Assembly (NCBI GenBank): GCA_038205135.1 | Contig: JBBRCF010000002.1 | Coordinates: 9,132 to 73,131, forward strand | DNA length: 64,000 bases | DNA from: UBA9554 sp038205135 | GTDB lineage: Bacteria; Pseudomonadota; Alphaproteobacteria; Rhodobacterales; Rhodobacteraceae | Reading direction: 5' to 3' | Shown here: positions 35,190 to 44,161 of the stretch, in pieces | Numbering within the stretch: position 1 is the first letter of the stretch | How the letters are laid out: every line of letters begins with the position of its first letter | Notes under the pieces: model-generated | Database searches by the model: none | What the model was told of the DNA's origin: nothing | What the model saw: only the letters and a program-made list of their open reading frames with translations | Translations under genes and position numbers: made by a program

Positions 35190-36770
35190 ATGGACGCTGG
35201 CGATATTGACACCGCACCGCATAGCGTTGCGGCGGTGACACCGCAGGATGGCCCTGCGAGGACACTGTTCGGACGACCGATTTTCGCCGACGCCGATGTG
35301 CGTGCCTTGGCGCGTGTTGGTGTGCTGGACGTGGGGTCGAACTCGGTCCGGTTGGTGGTGTTCGACGGCGCGGCCCGCAGTCCGGCCTATTTCTACAACG
35401 AAAAGATCATGTGCGGTCTGGGCGCGGGTCTGGCCAAGACCGGCCGCCTGAACCCCGAAGGCCGGGTGCGCGCGCTGGCCGCGATGCGCCGGTTTGCCCT
35501 GTTGGCAGACGGTATGGGCATCGCGCCCCTGACCGCCGTGGCCACCGCCGCCGTGCGCGAAGCCACCGATGGCGCGGATTTCGTGGCCGAGGTGGAACGC
35601 GAAACCGGCATCAAGCTGTTCATCATCGACGGCCCCGAAGAGGCGCGATTGTCAGCCCAAGGCGTGCTGCTGGGCTGGCCCGGTTCCTATGGGCTGGTCT
35701 GCGACATCGGCGGATCGTCGATGGAACTGGCCGAAATCAACGATGGTCAGGTCGGCCGCTGTGTCACATCGCCGCTGGGGCCGCTAAAGCTCAAGGATTT
35801 TCAGGGCGGCAAGAAGGCGCGCCGCGACCATATCCGCGCCATCGTCGATGGGCTGGCGGCACAACTCGGACCGCAGAAAAACCGTCTGTTTCTGGTCGGC
35901 GGATCGTGGCGGGCGTTCGCGCGCATCGACATGGACCGGCGAGGCTATCCGCTGCATGTGCTGCATGAATACCGCATGACAGCGACGGACGTGATGGCCA
36001 CCATCGACCATATCGATACGGTGGGCATCGACGCGTTGCGCGCCCGAACCGGCATTTCGCGCGACCGCATCACGCTGGTGCCGCTGGCCTCCGAAGCGCT
36101 GCGCGAGGTGGTCCGCGTGTTTCGCCCGCATGACATCGCGCTATCGTCCTACGGCATCCGCGAAGGCATGCTGTACGAACAGATGCCGCAAGGCTTGCGC
36201 GACCGCGACCCGCTGATCGAGGCCTGTTATTTCGCCGAGGCCAAGGATGCCCGCCTGCCCGGTTTCGGCCGCACGCTGTTTCATTTCGTGCTGCCACTGT
36301 TCAAATCCCACCCCGAGGAATTCCTGCGCATCGTCAAGGCCGCCTGCCTGTTGCACGATGTCAGCTGGCGCGCACATCCCGACTACCGCGCCGAGGTCTG
36401 TTTCGACAACGCCACCCGCGCCAATCTGGGCGGGCTGAAACACTGGGAACGGGTGTTTCTGGGCCTTGCGCTGTTGCACCGCTACTCCAATTCGCGCGAG
36501 GGCACGCGGTTTGAAACCGTGATGGGTCTGCTGGAACCGAAACGCATCCACGAGGCCGAAGTGCTGGGCAAGGCGATGCGGTTCGGCGCGATGCTGTGGC
36601 TGCGCACTGGCGCCGCACCCGGCGAACTGCGCTGGTTCCCGGTCAAGAAGGTGCTGGAACTGCATCTGGAACGCGCGGCCGAACCGCTGTTCGGCGAGGT
36701 GGCGCAGGCCCGGTTCCAATCACTGGCGACCACGCTGGGCGCGAACACCGACGTGCGGATCCGACGCTAA
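35190..36770 (+). CDS. ppx: Ppx/GppA-family exopolyphosphatase
   Basis: Degrades polyphosphate from the end or removes phosphate from pppGpp. The 526-residue ASKHA-fold protein has VLDVGSNSVRLVVFDG (phosphate 1 loop), GPEEARLSAQGV and CDIGGSSMELAE (phosphate 2 loop), and a C-terminal HD-like part (LHDVSWRAHPDYR). Starts at TTG 35139 or ATG 35181 are possible; 35190 has GGGGATG upstream. Directly downstream of ppk, forming a polyphosphate synthesis/degradation pair. Confidence 0.92.
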   Translation: MDAGDIDTAPHSVAAVTPQDGPARTLFGRPIFADADVRALARVGVLDVGSNSVRLVVFDGAARSPAYFYNEKIMCGLGAGLAKTGRLNPEGRVRALAAMRRFALLADGMGIAPLTAVATAAVREATDGADFVAEVERETGIKLFIIDGPEEARLSAQGVLLGWPGSYGLVCDIGGSSMELAEINDGQVGRCVTSPLGPLKLKDFQGGKKARRDHIRAIVDGLAAQLGPQKNRLFLVGGSWRAFARIDMDRRGYPLHVLHEYRMTATDVMATIDHIDTVGIDALRARTGISRDRITLVPLASEALREVVRVFRPHDIALSSYGIREGMLYEQMPQGLRDRDPLIEACYFAEAKDARLPGFGRTLFHFVLPLFKSHPEEFLRIVKAACLLHDVSWRAHPDYRAEVCFDNATRANLGGLKHWERVFLGLALLHRYSNSREGTRFETVMGLLEPKRIHEAEVLGKAMRFGAMLWLRTGAAPGELRWFPVKKVLELHLERAAEPLFGEVAQARFQSLATTLGANTDVRIRR

Positions 36771-37189
36771 AGGTCGACCGCGCCGGTGTCAGGATCCGGC
36801 ACTGGATCGGAAAACTGGTCTGGACGCTGGTCTGGACGCTGGTCTGGCGCGGGCGGTACGGCCGGTTTGCGGCGCAGGATGATGTCGCCGTTTGGCAGCA
36901 TTTCGGGCGGGTCGTAATTTGCCAGATCGTCCACCTTGCCCAACAGGGTGGTCAGCGCGGGCCCCATCTTGTCCACGAAATCCTTCAGCGCGGGCTCCAT
37001 CTCGCGCATGACGCCTTCCAGATCGCGCAGGGTGGGTTCCACCTCGCGCATCAGCCCTTCAAAGAACATTTGCGCGCCGCGTTCCATCAACGACAGGCCG
37101 CTATCCGGCTCGGCCGGTTGTTCAGGCTCTGCCGGCTGTCCATGCACAGGGGCCGCCAGCAGCAACAGGATCAGGAACAGATGTTTCAT
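36767..37189 (-). CDS. Small periplasmic protein of unknown function with Pro/Asp/Gln tail
   Basis: 140 residues: signal peptide (MKHLFLILLLLAAPVHG), PAEPEQPAEP linker, an amphipathic acidic region (LMREVEPTLRDLEGVMREMEPALKDFVDKMGP) likely coiled, then DLANYDPPEMLPNGDIILRRKP and a tail PDQRPDQRPDQF encoded by a 12-bp repeat. I know it only as a conserved Rhodobacterales protein, sometimes labelled AAA+ family ATPase without any visible ATPase motif. Overlaps the convergent ppx end by 4 bp. Confidence 0.72.
   Translation of the reverse strand: MKHLFLILLLLAAPVHGQPAEPEQPAEPDSGLSLMERGAQMFFEGLMREVEPTLRDLEGVMREMEPALKDFVDKMGPALTTLLGKVDDLANYDPPEMLPNGDIILRRKPAVPPAPDQRPDQRPDQFSDPVPDPDTGAVDL
36815..36850. 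repeat. Three 12-bp units (CTGGTCTGGACG) in the 3' end of the small periplasmic gene
   Basis: Units at 36815 and 36827 are identical; the third at 36839 changes in its last three bases. They encode the PDQR repeats of the protein tail. Confidence 0.85.
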
Positions 37190-37205
37190 GCCCCAAAGAT
37201 GGGGA

Positions 37206-38252
37206 TCATCCGCCCGCTTGCAACGGGGAAAGATCAATATCCAGCGTCACCGGAAAATGATCCGACGCCACAATCAACGCCCCGCGCAGGTTGGGCGTCG
37301 CCCAGCAATAGGGATCGTCGAACGGATGCCAGATGCGCCAGCGTTGCGCGCGCGCAGCCAGATCGGGCGACACCATGATGTAATCCAAGAGCGCGTTAAG
37401 GTAACGATCCTCGTCAGGCAACAGGAAGCGCGCGGTGGTCGGGGCGGCTCCCAGACGGCGCAACAACGCCTCGCGGGCATGCGGGTCGGTCAGGCCGCGC
37501 GGGCCCGCATCGCCCAGCACGATCTCGACCGATGACCGCCCGAACAGCGCCTCATACTGGTCCAGCCCCGGCCCGTCGTTCAGATCGCCCGCAACGATCA
37601 CCGGCGCGCCCGCGTCCAGATGTGCGTCGATGCGCGCGCGCAGCCAGATGGCCTGCGCCAGCTGTTTGCGCCGGTTCAGGATGCCCATCCGCATCACCGC
37701 GTCGCGCCCCACCGCGCCATGCGGCGCCTTGGATTTCAGATGCGCGCCGATCATCCGGAACGCGGTGCCATCTGCCGTCCGGCAGGCAAGTTCCAGCGGC
37801 GGCTTGGAAAATGTCACCAGATCCTCGGTCGCGTCGATGTCCAGATCGATGCGGAACACGCCGTCGAACCGGGGCGGCGTGGCGCTGCCCTTCTTGCCGG
37901 TCGGATCGCCTTGCGGATCATGCCGCGCGGTCAACTGCCCCGGGTCGTACATCAGCGCGATTTCCTGCTGCGTGTCCGTGGCGAACCCCATCACGGCCCG
38001 CGAAAGCCGCAGATCGTAATCGCGGGCAAAACGTTCCAGCGCGCGCACGGTGCTGCGTTTGCCGTTGGTGTCGGGGGCCTCGATCACCATCACCGCGTCG
38101 GCATCGACCGCGCGCAGCACATCCGCAATCGCCGCCAGTTGGGCCGCCCGCGTCACATCGCGGCGCGCGGACCGTGCGCTGTCGGCCAACGGTCGCCCCT
38201 GATCATCGAACAGGGCATTGAACCATTCGACGTTCCATGTCGCAAGACGCAT
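37206..38252 (-). CDS. Endonuclease/exonuclease/phosphatase-family protein
   Basis: 348-residue cytosolic protein beginning MRLATWNVEWFNALFDD. EEP fold residues are visible: Asn in TWNVEWF, metal-binding Glu in VMVIEAPD, GDLNDGPG, and SDHFPVTLD with the catalytic His. No signal peptide, so probably intracellular; DNA, RNA or phosphoester substrate not decidable. Its start overlaps the DjlA-like stop by one base (38252). Confidence 0.85.
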   Translation of the reverse strand: MRLATWNVEWFNALFDDQGRPLADSARSARRDVTRAAQLAAIADVLRAVDADAVMVIEAPDTNGKRSTVRALERFARDYDLRLSRAVMGFATDTQQEIALMYDPGQLTARHDPQGDPTGKKGSATPPRFDGVFRIDLDIDATEDLVTFSKPPLELACRTADGTAFRMIGAHLKSKAPHGAVGRDAVMRMGILNRRKQLAQAIWLRARIDAHLDAGAPVIVAGDLNDGPGLDQYEALFGRSSVEIVLGDAGPRGLTDPHAREALLRRLGAAPTTARFLLPDEDRYLNALLDYIMVSPDLAARAQRWRIWHPFDDPYCWATPNLRGALIVASDHFPVTLDIDLSPLQAGG

Positions 38253-38950
38253 TACGCCGCGCCCGACGACAGGGCCTGACTGGCCTGGATCGCATCCCAG
38301 GCGCGGTTTATGTCGGCCATCCGACGCTCGGCCAGCTTGACCGCCTCGGGCGGCACACCGCGCGCGATCATCGCATCGGGATGGGTGTCGCGCACCAGAC
38401 GGCGGAATTGCACCCGTGCCGCCTCCAGCGGCGTGCCGGGGACCAGACCCAGCACCGTCCACGGGTCTTTTGGCGCATCCGGAACATAGCGGGCGCGCAG
38501 CGCGGCGAATTCAGCATCCGGCACGCCAAGGATTTCCGCAACCCGGGTCAGGAACGCATCTTCGGCGGGATGATAGCTGCCGTCCGCCAGCGCGATGTGG
38601 AACAGCCCCTCCATCAGATCGCACAGACTGTCCGTGCTGTCGGCGAACATCACGCGGATGCGTCCGGCGTATTCTTCGAACCCTGCCACATCCTGCCGCG
38701 CCAGATTGAACACCCGCGCCGCCCCCGGTTCATCGTCGCGCGCGATCTGGAACACCTCGCGCATCGCGGTGACCTCGTCGCGCGTCACCTGCCCGTCGGC
38801 CTTGGCCATCTTGGCCGCCAGCGCGATCACCGCGATGGTGAACGCCACCGACCGTTCCGGCGGCGTGCGCAGCCGGTCGAACACAGCCGACAACGCCTCG
38901 CCACTGGCAAGGCTTTTCAGGGCGTCGGTGATGCGGGTCCATATCGACAT
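38252..38950 (-). CDS. DjlA-like TerB/J-domain co-chaperone
   Basis: 232 residues: a TerB-like helical domain (about residues 30-150; AVIALAAKMAKADGQVTRDEV and FHIALADGSYHPAEDAFL with acidic metal-binding residues) and a C-terminal J domain (DPWTVLGLVPGTPLEAARVQFRRLVRDTHPDAM) including HPD at about 190, which would stimulate DnaK. Unlike classical DjlA no membrane anchor is seen. Confidence 0.88.
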   Translation of the reverse strand: MSIWTRITDALKSLASGEALSAVFDRLRTPPERSVAFTIAVIALAAKMAKADGQVTRDEVTAMREVFQIARDDEPGAARVFNLARQDVAGFEEYAGRIRVMFADSTDSLCDLMEGLFHIALADGSYHPAEDAFLTRVAEILGVPDAEFAALRARYVPDAPKDPWTVLGLVPGTPLEAARVQFRRLVRDTHPDAMIARGVPPEAVKLAERRMADINRAWDAIQASQALSSGAA

Positions 38951-39006
38951 GGAGATACACTATCGCGCCGCAGCGTGACTGTCGCGCGACAAACCGCGCC
39001 GGCGCG

Positions 39007-39492
39007 TCACAGGTCACGCGCCAGCAACACCAGATCGATGAAGCGCCCGAATTTGCGGCCCACGCCCGGCAGGCGGGCAATCTCGGCAAACTCCATGCGG
39101 GCATGGAACGCCAGCGCCGTCGCATTTTCCGCGCTGATCCCGCCGATCATCTGCGTCAGCCCTGCCGCCCGCGCATGATCGCAAAGCGCACCCAGCATTG
39201 CCCGCCCCACCCCCTGGCCGCGCGCCGCCGGCCCAAGGATGACGGTATATTCCCCGACATGCGCATAACCCGGCCCGGCCCGGAACGCGCCATAGGTGGC
39301 AAAACCCAGCACCCCGTCGTGATCCGCCACCAGAAACGGCTGGTACAGGGCCGCGCGCAGGGCGATGTCCGCAACCAGACCTTCGAAGGTCTTTTCCTCG
39401 GTGGTGAATGTCACTGTGGTTTCGCGGATGATCGGGTTCCAGATCGCGGCGATGGCAGGCGCATCCGCAGGCGTGGCAGGGCGCAGGATCAC
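39007..39492 (-). CDS. GNAT-family N-acetyltransferase (phosphinothricin-type)
   Basis: 161 residues with MILRPATPADAPAIAAIWNPIIRETTVTF, a usual N-terminus of the PAT/YncA group, and the acetyl-CoA loop ARGQGVGRAML. Substrate unknown. Starts with a 4-bp overlap of the upstream glyoxalase-like gene. Confidence 0.88.
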   Translation of the reverse strand: MILRPATPADAPAIAAIWNPIIRETTVTFTTEEKTFEGLVADIALRAALYQPFLVADHDGVLGFATYGAFRAGPGYAHVGEYTVILGPAARGQGVGRAMLGALCDHARAAGLTQMIGGISAENATALAFHARMEFAEIARLPGVGRKFGRFIDLVLLARDL

Positions 39493-40115
39493 AGCATGAC
39501 CAGCCCGCGCGGCGTGTCGAACAGCGCCGCCAGTGATGGTGCGGCGGCCGTTTCAAACGTCAGCCGCGGGTCATCAAACAGCGGCAGCACCCGCGTGGCC
39601 AAGGCCTGCGCCTGCGGATGGCGGATGGTCAGGCGCCGCAGGGTGACAGGCCGGACCGCCAGCCGGTCCATCGGATGCGCCCCATCCCAGCGGATCAGCG
39701 TGGGCTGGCCGCCGTCGCGGGGTAACCTGCCATCCGGCGGCACCGCGATCTGCCAGCGGAAATCGCCACGCGCCATGGCAACCGCATCCCCCGATCCCGG
39801 CAGCGATGCCAGATCCGCATCCAGATCATCACTACGGGCGATCCAGTTCGTCAGCCGCGGCGCCCCGGCAAAACGGTCCAGATCGAACCAGCGCGGCCGG
39901 GCGGGTACGGGCACCGCCGGATCGGGCGCGATCACCTCCAGATACAGTCCGTCCGCAAGTCCCAGCAGCAGGTTGTGGGTGCCATAGCGCGCATGTGCCC
40001 CGCCAGCTTGCAACGGCACGCCCAACACGGCCTCGACGGCCGCACGGCCGGCGTTCAGGTCCGTAGCCGCCACGGCCAGATGATCCAGAACCAGCATCGC
40101 ATACGCACCTTTCAT
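39489..40115 (-). CDS. Glyoxalase-like (Glyoxalase_3) domain protein
   Basis: 208 residues from the ATG at 40115 (AGGAAA about 7 nt upstream; MLVLDHL at 40097 is the alternative). LVLDHLAVAATDLNAGRAAVEAVLG and GTHNLLLGLADGLYLEVIAPDP are the VOC/Glyoxalase_3 pattern. It is not the methylmalonyl-CoA epimerase needed by the neighbouring pathway: the layout differs and it is about 60 residues longer. Function unknown. Confidence 0.8.
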   Translation of the reverse strand: MKGAYAMLVLDHLAVAATDLNAGRAAVEAVLGVPLQAGGAHARYGTHNLLLGLADGLYLEVIAPDPAVPVPARPRWFDLDRFAGAPRLTNWIARSDDLDADLASLPGSGDAVAMARGDFRWQIAVPPDGRLPRDGGQPTLIRWDGAHPMDRLAVRPVTLRRLTIRHPQAQALATRVLPLFDDPRLTFETAAAPSLAALFDTPRGLVML

Positions 40116-40231
40116 CGCAGCTTTTCCTGACACCTGTCGCACAATCCCCGCATTGGGCAACACACGCAATTCACGCGGAACAATAAAAGGGGGACCAGTC
40201 AGATGCTCACACGCGTCCCAGACCGATTTTT

Positions 40232-40873
40232 CAGGCTCTGGCGCCGTTTTACGGCACGTTCCTTGCGGCAAAGCTGTCGGTCACGCTGAACGGCAAAGGA
40301 ATGGTCAAGCTGCTGATCCGCTGGATCAAGGACAGGTTGACGGCGATCGTCTGCTCTATGATCGGGCTGGAACCGAAGCACGAGTTGTTCAAAGCCGAGC
40401 CGAACAATCCGCGCGACGTGATATTGTCAGGCATGGCCGGCTTAACCGGCATGGCGGTGCCCGCGCAGCAGTTGCTGTTCTTCAACACCGGCATTCCGCC
40501 GAACGCGTCGGGCTGCGCAATCCCGGCGGCGACAGACATCGCCTTGGCCCTTGGCGTGCTAGCGCCAAAGGTGTTTCGTCTGTCGCTGGCGATTCACGAC
40601 GATCCGGGCGCGTTCATCATCGCGCCGTTCTTCACCGCCGAACTCACGGTGGATGGCCTTGTCATGGTGCTGAACCCGCTGGCCGCACCGATCTGGCTGA
40701 ACCGCAAGCGCCTTGCCCGGATGCCCGCGGGGGCGACCCGGGCGCATGTCCAAAGCCAGGCTGGCCTCGCAGGCATCGGGTTCACGATATCGGTGTTCGG
40801 CGGCCCGGTCGTCCCGGCCGTTCAGGGCGACACGGTGGTGATGCTGTCTACCGCCAAGGTGCCCGTGCCATAG
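40232..40873 (+). pseudogene. Remnant of Na+/H+ antiporter NhaA
   Basis: The plus strand reads PFYGTFLAAKLSVTLNGKG, IGLEPKHELFKAEPNNPRDV, GMAGLTGMAVPA, IPAATDIALALGVLAPK, LSLAIHDDPGAFIIAPFFTAEL and GLAGIGFTISVFGG. These are NhaA strings (VGLEIKxEL, GMAVPAL, IPAATDIAFALGVLALLG, LAIIDDLGAIIIIALFYT, GIGFTMSLFI) with substitutions and long gaps: about 210 residues in all against roughly 390 for a working protein. The essential Asp pair survives but several helices are gone. A start cannot be placed. Lies alone between two minus-strand operons. Confidence 0.8.
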
Positions 40874-40906
40874 GCAAACCCACCCGGCGGAGTGAAAGAC
40901 ACCCCG

Positions 40907-40965
40907 GGCTTCTTCGGTTCTGAAATACCCCCGGCGGGGGCCGCAGGCGGGGGGCAGGGCCCCCC
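40907..40965 (-). repeat. Hairpin plus GTATTTC...GAAGAAG element after mcm (copy 2)
   Basis: Reading the minus strand: GGGGGGC-CCT-GCCCCCC (40965-40949), a GC-rich spacer, then TATTTCAGAACCGAAGAAG. Same order and orientation relative to the upstream gene (mcm) as copy 1 after valS. Confidence 0.7.
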
Positions 40966-40988
40966 TCCCCACAGCGGATGTCCGCGCG

Positions 40989-43115
40989 TCAGTCCCGTGT
41001 GGCGCGGATCAATGACAGGATGTCGCGCGCCGCATCCGGGATATTGGTGCCTGGGCCAAAGATCGCCTTGACGCCCATGCCCTTCAGGAAATCGTAATCC
41101 TGCTGCGGGATCACCCCGCCGCAGATCACCAGAATGTCCTCGGCGCCTTTTTCCTTCAGCGCGGCGATCAGTTGCGGGGCCAGCGTCTTGTGTCCGGCGG
41201 CCTGCGACGAAATGCCGACCACGTGCACATCATTGTCCACCGCGTCCTGCGCCGCTTCTTCGGGCGTCTGGAACAGCGGACCGACATCCACGTCGAACCC
41301 GATATCGGCGAATGCGGTGGCGATCACCTTGGCGCCGCGATTATGCCCGTCCTGCCCCATCTTGACCACCAGCATGCGCGGGCGGCGGCCTTCGGCGGCG
41401 GCAAACGCCTCCACATCGGCCTGGATCGCTGCGAAACCGGCATCGCCTTCGTAGGCAGCGCCGTAAACCCCGGCCAATGTCTTGACCTCGGCGCGGTGAC
41501 GCCCGAACACCTGTTCCATCGCAATGCTGATTTCCCCCACCGTGGCGCGTTCCCGCGCCGCATCGACCGCCGCCGCCAACAGGTTGCCACCATGGGCCGC
41601 CCGCCGGGTCAGCTCCGCCAGCGTTGCCTGACACGCCACCTCGTCGCGATGCGCGCGCACCTGTTCCAACCGCGCGACTTGCGACGCCCGCACCGCCTGA
41701 TTGTCGATGTCCAGAATGTCGATCGGATCTTCCTTGGCCTTGCGGTATTTGTTGACGCCGACGATCACCTCTTCGCCGCGGTCGATCATCGCCTGGCGCA
41801 TGGCGGCCGATTCCTCGATCCGCAGCTTCGGCATGCCGGTGGCGACCGCCTTGGTCATGCCGCCCATCGCCTCGACTTCTTCGATCAGTTTCCATGCTTC
41901 ATCGGCCAATTGCGCGGTCAGGGTTTCGACGTAATACGACCCCGCCAGCGGGTCGACCACGCGGGTGACCCCGGTTTCCTCTTGCAAGATCAATTGGGTA
42001 TTCCGCGCAATGCGCGCGCTGAACTCCGTGGGCAGCGCAATCGCCTCGTCCAGCGCATTGGTGTGCAGCGATTGCGTACCGCCCAGCACCGCCGCCATCG
42101 CTTCATATGCGGTGCGCACGACGTTGTTGTAGGGGTCCTGTTCCTGCAACGACACGCCCGACGTCTGGCAATGCGTGCGCAGCATTTTCGACCGCGGGTC
42201 TTTCGCGCCGAATTCCGTCATGATGCGGTGCCACAGCATGCGGGCCGCGCGCAGTTTCGCCACTTCCATAAAGAAATTCATCCCGATGGCGAAAAAGAAC
42301 GACAGGCGGCCGGCGAAATCATCGACATCCATGCCGCGTTCGATCGCCGCGCGGACATATTCGCGCCCATCGGCCAGCGTGAAGCCCAGTTCCTGCACCA
42401 GATTCGCGCCCGCTTCCTGCATGTGATAGCCGGAAATCGAGATCGAATTGAATTTCGGCATCTCGGCCGAGGTATATTCGATGATATCCGCGATGATCCG
42501 CATCGAGGGTTCGGGCGGATAGATATAGGTGTTCCGCACCATGAATTCCTTCAGGATGTCGTTCTGGATCGTACCCGACAGCACCGCGCGGGAATGGCCC
42601 TGTTCTTCGCCGGTGACGATGAAACTGGCGAGGATCGGGATCACCGCACCATTCATCGTCATCGACACCGACACCTTGTCCAGCGGGATGCCGTCAAACA
42701 GGATCTTCATGTCCTCGACGCTGTCAATCGCCACGCCCGCCTTGCCGACGTCACCCACCACGCGGGGGTGATCGCTGTCATAGCCGCGATGCGTCGCCAG
42801 ATCAAACGCGACGGACACGCCCTGCTGCCCGGCGGCCAAAGCCTTGCGGTAGAATGCATTCGACGCCTCGGCGGTGGAAAACCCGGCATATTGCCGGATC
42901 GTCCATGGTCGCCCGGCATACATCGTCGCCTTCACGCCGCGGGTGAACGGTTCAAACCCCGGCAGGCTGCCCATATGCGGCAGGTCCGCCGTATCATCGG
43001 CAGTATACAGCGGTTCGATGTCGATGCCTTCCAGCGTTTTCCAGGTCAGCTTTTCCGCCGGCTGTTTCAGTTCCTGTGCCGCCAGCTTACGCCACGCATC
43101 CTTCGCGTTCGTCAT
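40989..43115 (-). CDS. mcm: Methylmalonyl-CoA mutase
   Basis: B12-dependent isomerisation of (R)-methylmalonyl-CoA to succinyl-CoA. The 708-residue chain joins the substrate-binding TIM barrel (YAGRPWTIRQYAGFSTAEASN, DLATHRGYDSDHPRV, SISGYHMQEAGA) with the C-terminal cobalamin domain, where QDGHNRGAK holds the axial His (about residue 590) and GVIPQQDYDFL/ IFGPGTNIPDAA complete it. Works with pccA and pccB in this window. Its 5' end overlaps the sulfotransferase-like gene by 29 bp. Confidence 0.97.
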   Translation of the reverse strand: MTNAKDAWRKLAAQELKQPAEKLTWKTLEGIDIEPLYTADDTADLPHMGSLPGFEPFTRGVKATMYAGRPWTIRQYAGFSTAEASNAFYRKALAAGQQGVSVAFDLATHRGYDSDHPRVVGDVGKAGVAIDSVEDMKILFDGIPLDKVSVSMTMNGAVIPILASFIVTGEEQGHSRAVLSGTIQNDILKEFMVRNTYIYPPEPSMRIIADIIEYTSAEMPKFNSISISGYHMQEAGANLVQELGFTLADGREYVRAAIERGMDVDDFAGRLSFFFAIGMNFFMEVAKLRAARMLWHRIMTEFGAKDPRSKMLRTHCQTSGVSLQEQDPYNNVVRTAYEAMAAVLGGTQSLHTNALDEAIALPTEFSARIARNTQLILQEETGVTRVVDPLAGSYYVETLTAQLADEAWKLIEEVEAMGGMTKAVATGMPKLRIEESAAMRQAMIDRGEEVIVGVNKYRKAKEDPIDILDIDNQAVRASQVARLEQVRAHRDEVACQATLAELTRRAAHGGNLLAAAVDAARERATVGEISIAMEQVFGRHRAEVKTLAGVYGAAYEGDAGFAAIQADVEAFAAAEGRRPRMLVVKMGQDGHNRGAKVIATAFADIGFDVDVGPLFQTPEEAAQDAVDNDVHVVGISSQAAGHKTLAPQLIAALKEKGAEDILVICGGVIPQQDYDFLKGMGVKAIFGPGTNIPDAARDILSLIRATRD

Positions 43116-44004
43116 CGTGATATCCTCTTGTCATCATGGCGGGGTCTGTCGCCCCTTGGAATTCGTCAATCCGGGTATCGTCAATCAGCGTCGCCAGCCC
43201 GTCCGCGCCCGCGCGCAACCAGAACAGGTCATCTGCCCAGGTTTCCCTCAGGCAGGCCACCTGTTCACGCGTGAACGGTTGCCAGCGCCCGTCGCCCGCG
43301 CCCAGCAGGGCCGGGTTGCCGCCCGCATCCGCCTGCGCGCGGCGCAGGGCCGGCAGGTCTGGCGCGGCGTTTGGCCATGGCATGGGGCCGACCGGGCGCA
43401 GCGCTCCGCCGGTCAGGTCCGCAAAAGACCTGGCCGCATCATAGACCGAAACCTGCAAGTCCACATCCGGCAGGGCGCAGGCAATATCGCGGATCACCTC
43501 GCGCCAGCCGCGCGGGTTGGCGGCGATAGCGGCCCGCACCCCCGGCCCCGGCACCGGCGCGCCCCGCGACACCGAAAACGCCAGCAGCGACGCCCAGTAA
43601 TTGTCCAGCGCGCGCAACGTCAGATGCGCCCGCTGCAGATGCAGACCAAACGCCTGCGCATGGCGCACCACCCGGAAACCGGCGGCAGGATACAGCGCGC
43701 GCGCCTTGATATTGCCGCGCGGAGTGCCGGGAATATTTTCGTCGCTGACCAGCAACCGGGTCAATCCCTGATCCTGCAACCGCGCCAGCGCCAGGGCTAT
43801 CCGGCCCCGCGCGCGGTCCAGTTGCTGTTCCGGCGAAATCAGCCCCGGTTCGGGCAGGATCCCCGCCAACAACCCGGCCCGCGTCTGCGGCGGGGTCCAG
43901 ACAGCCAGACCCTGCGCCGCAAGATGCGCAGCCTGACCGCGCAGCGCGGTCTGCCATGCGGTGGTGGCGGTGCGATGCGCACCCAGATGCAGAATCACGT
44001 CCAT
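43087..44004 (-). CDS. Sulfotransferase-like P-loop protein
   Basis: 305 residues from the ATG at 44004: MDVILHLGAHRTATTAWQTAL has the PAPS-binding-type loop (GAHRTATT, residues 8-15), and the middle has ARALYPAAGFRVVRHAQAFGLHLQRAHLTLRALDNYWASLLAFS, where PAPS 3'-phosphate residues (Arg...Ser) are expected. No signal peptide. Longer open frame upstream to 44679 is not coding by the look of it. It overlaps the mcm start by 29 bp, so it is presumably transcribed with mcm, though a metabolic link is not evident. Confidence 0.75.
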   Translation of the reverse strand: MDVILHLGAHRTATTAWQTALRGQAAHLAAQGLAVWTPPQTRAGLLAGILPEPGLISPEQQLDRARGRIALALARLQDQGLTRLLVSDENIPGTPRGNIKARALYPAAGFRVVRHAQAFGLHLQRAHLTLRALDNYWASLLAFSVSRGAPVPGPGVRAAIAANPRGWREVIRDIACALPDVDLQVSVYDAARSFADLTGGALRPVGPMPWPNAAPDLPALRRAQADAGGNPALLGAGDGRWQPFTREQVACLRETWADDLFWLRAGADGLATLIDDTRIDEFQGATDPAMMTRGYHDDEREGCVA

Positions 44005-44161
44005 GGCAGCCAAACGCGCCTTTGCGGGTAAAAGGAAAACCTTCCCGACCCTCGCGCGTATCCCTGACCAAGGGCTTAATTGGAAAACTTTCCGCAATCG
44101 CGGTGGCATGCCCTTCGCATCCGCCCTGCCCCGGTCTATATGAGGCAGGAAGGGAGACCAA

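Noticed and set aside
39489..40115. Methylmalonyl-CoA epimerase completing the propionate pathway
   Set aside because: Sequence pattern and length fit Glyoxalase_3 rather than the epimerase.
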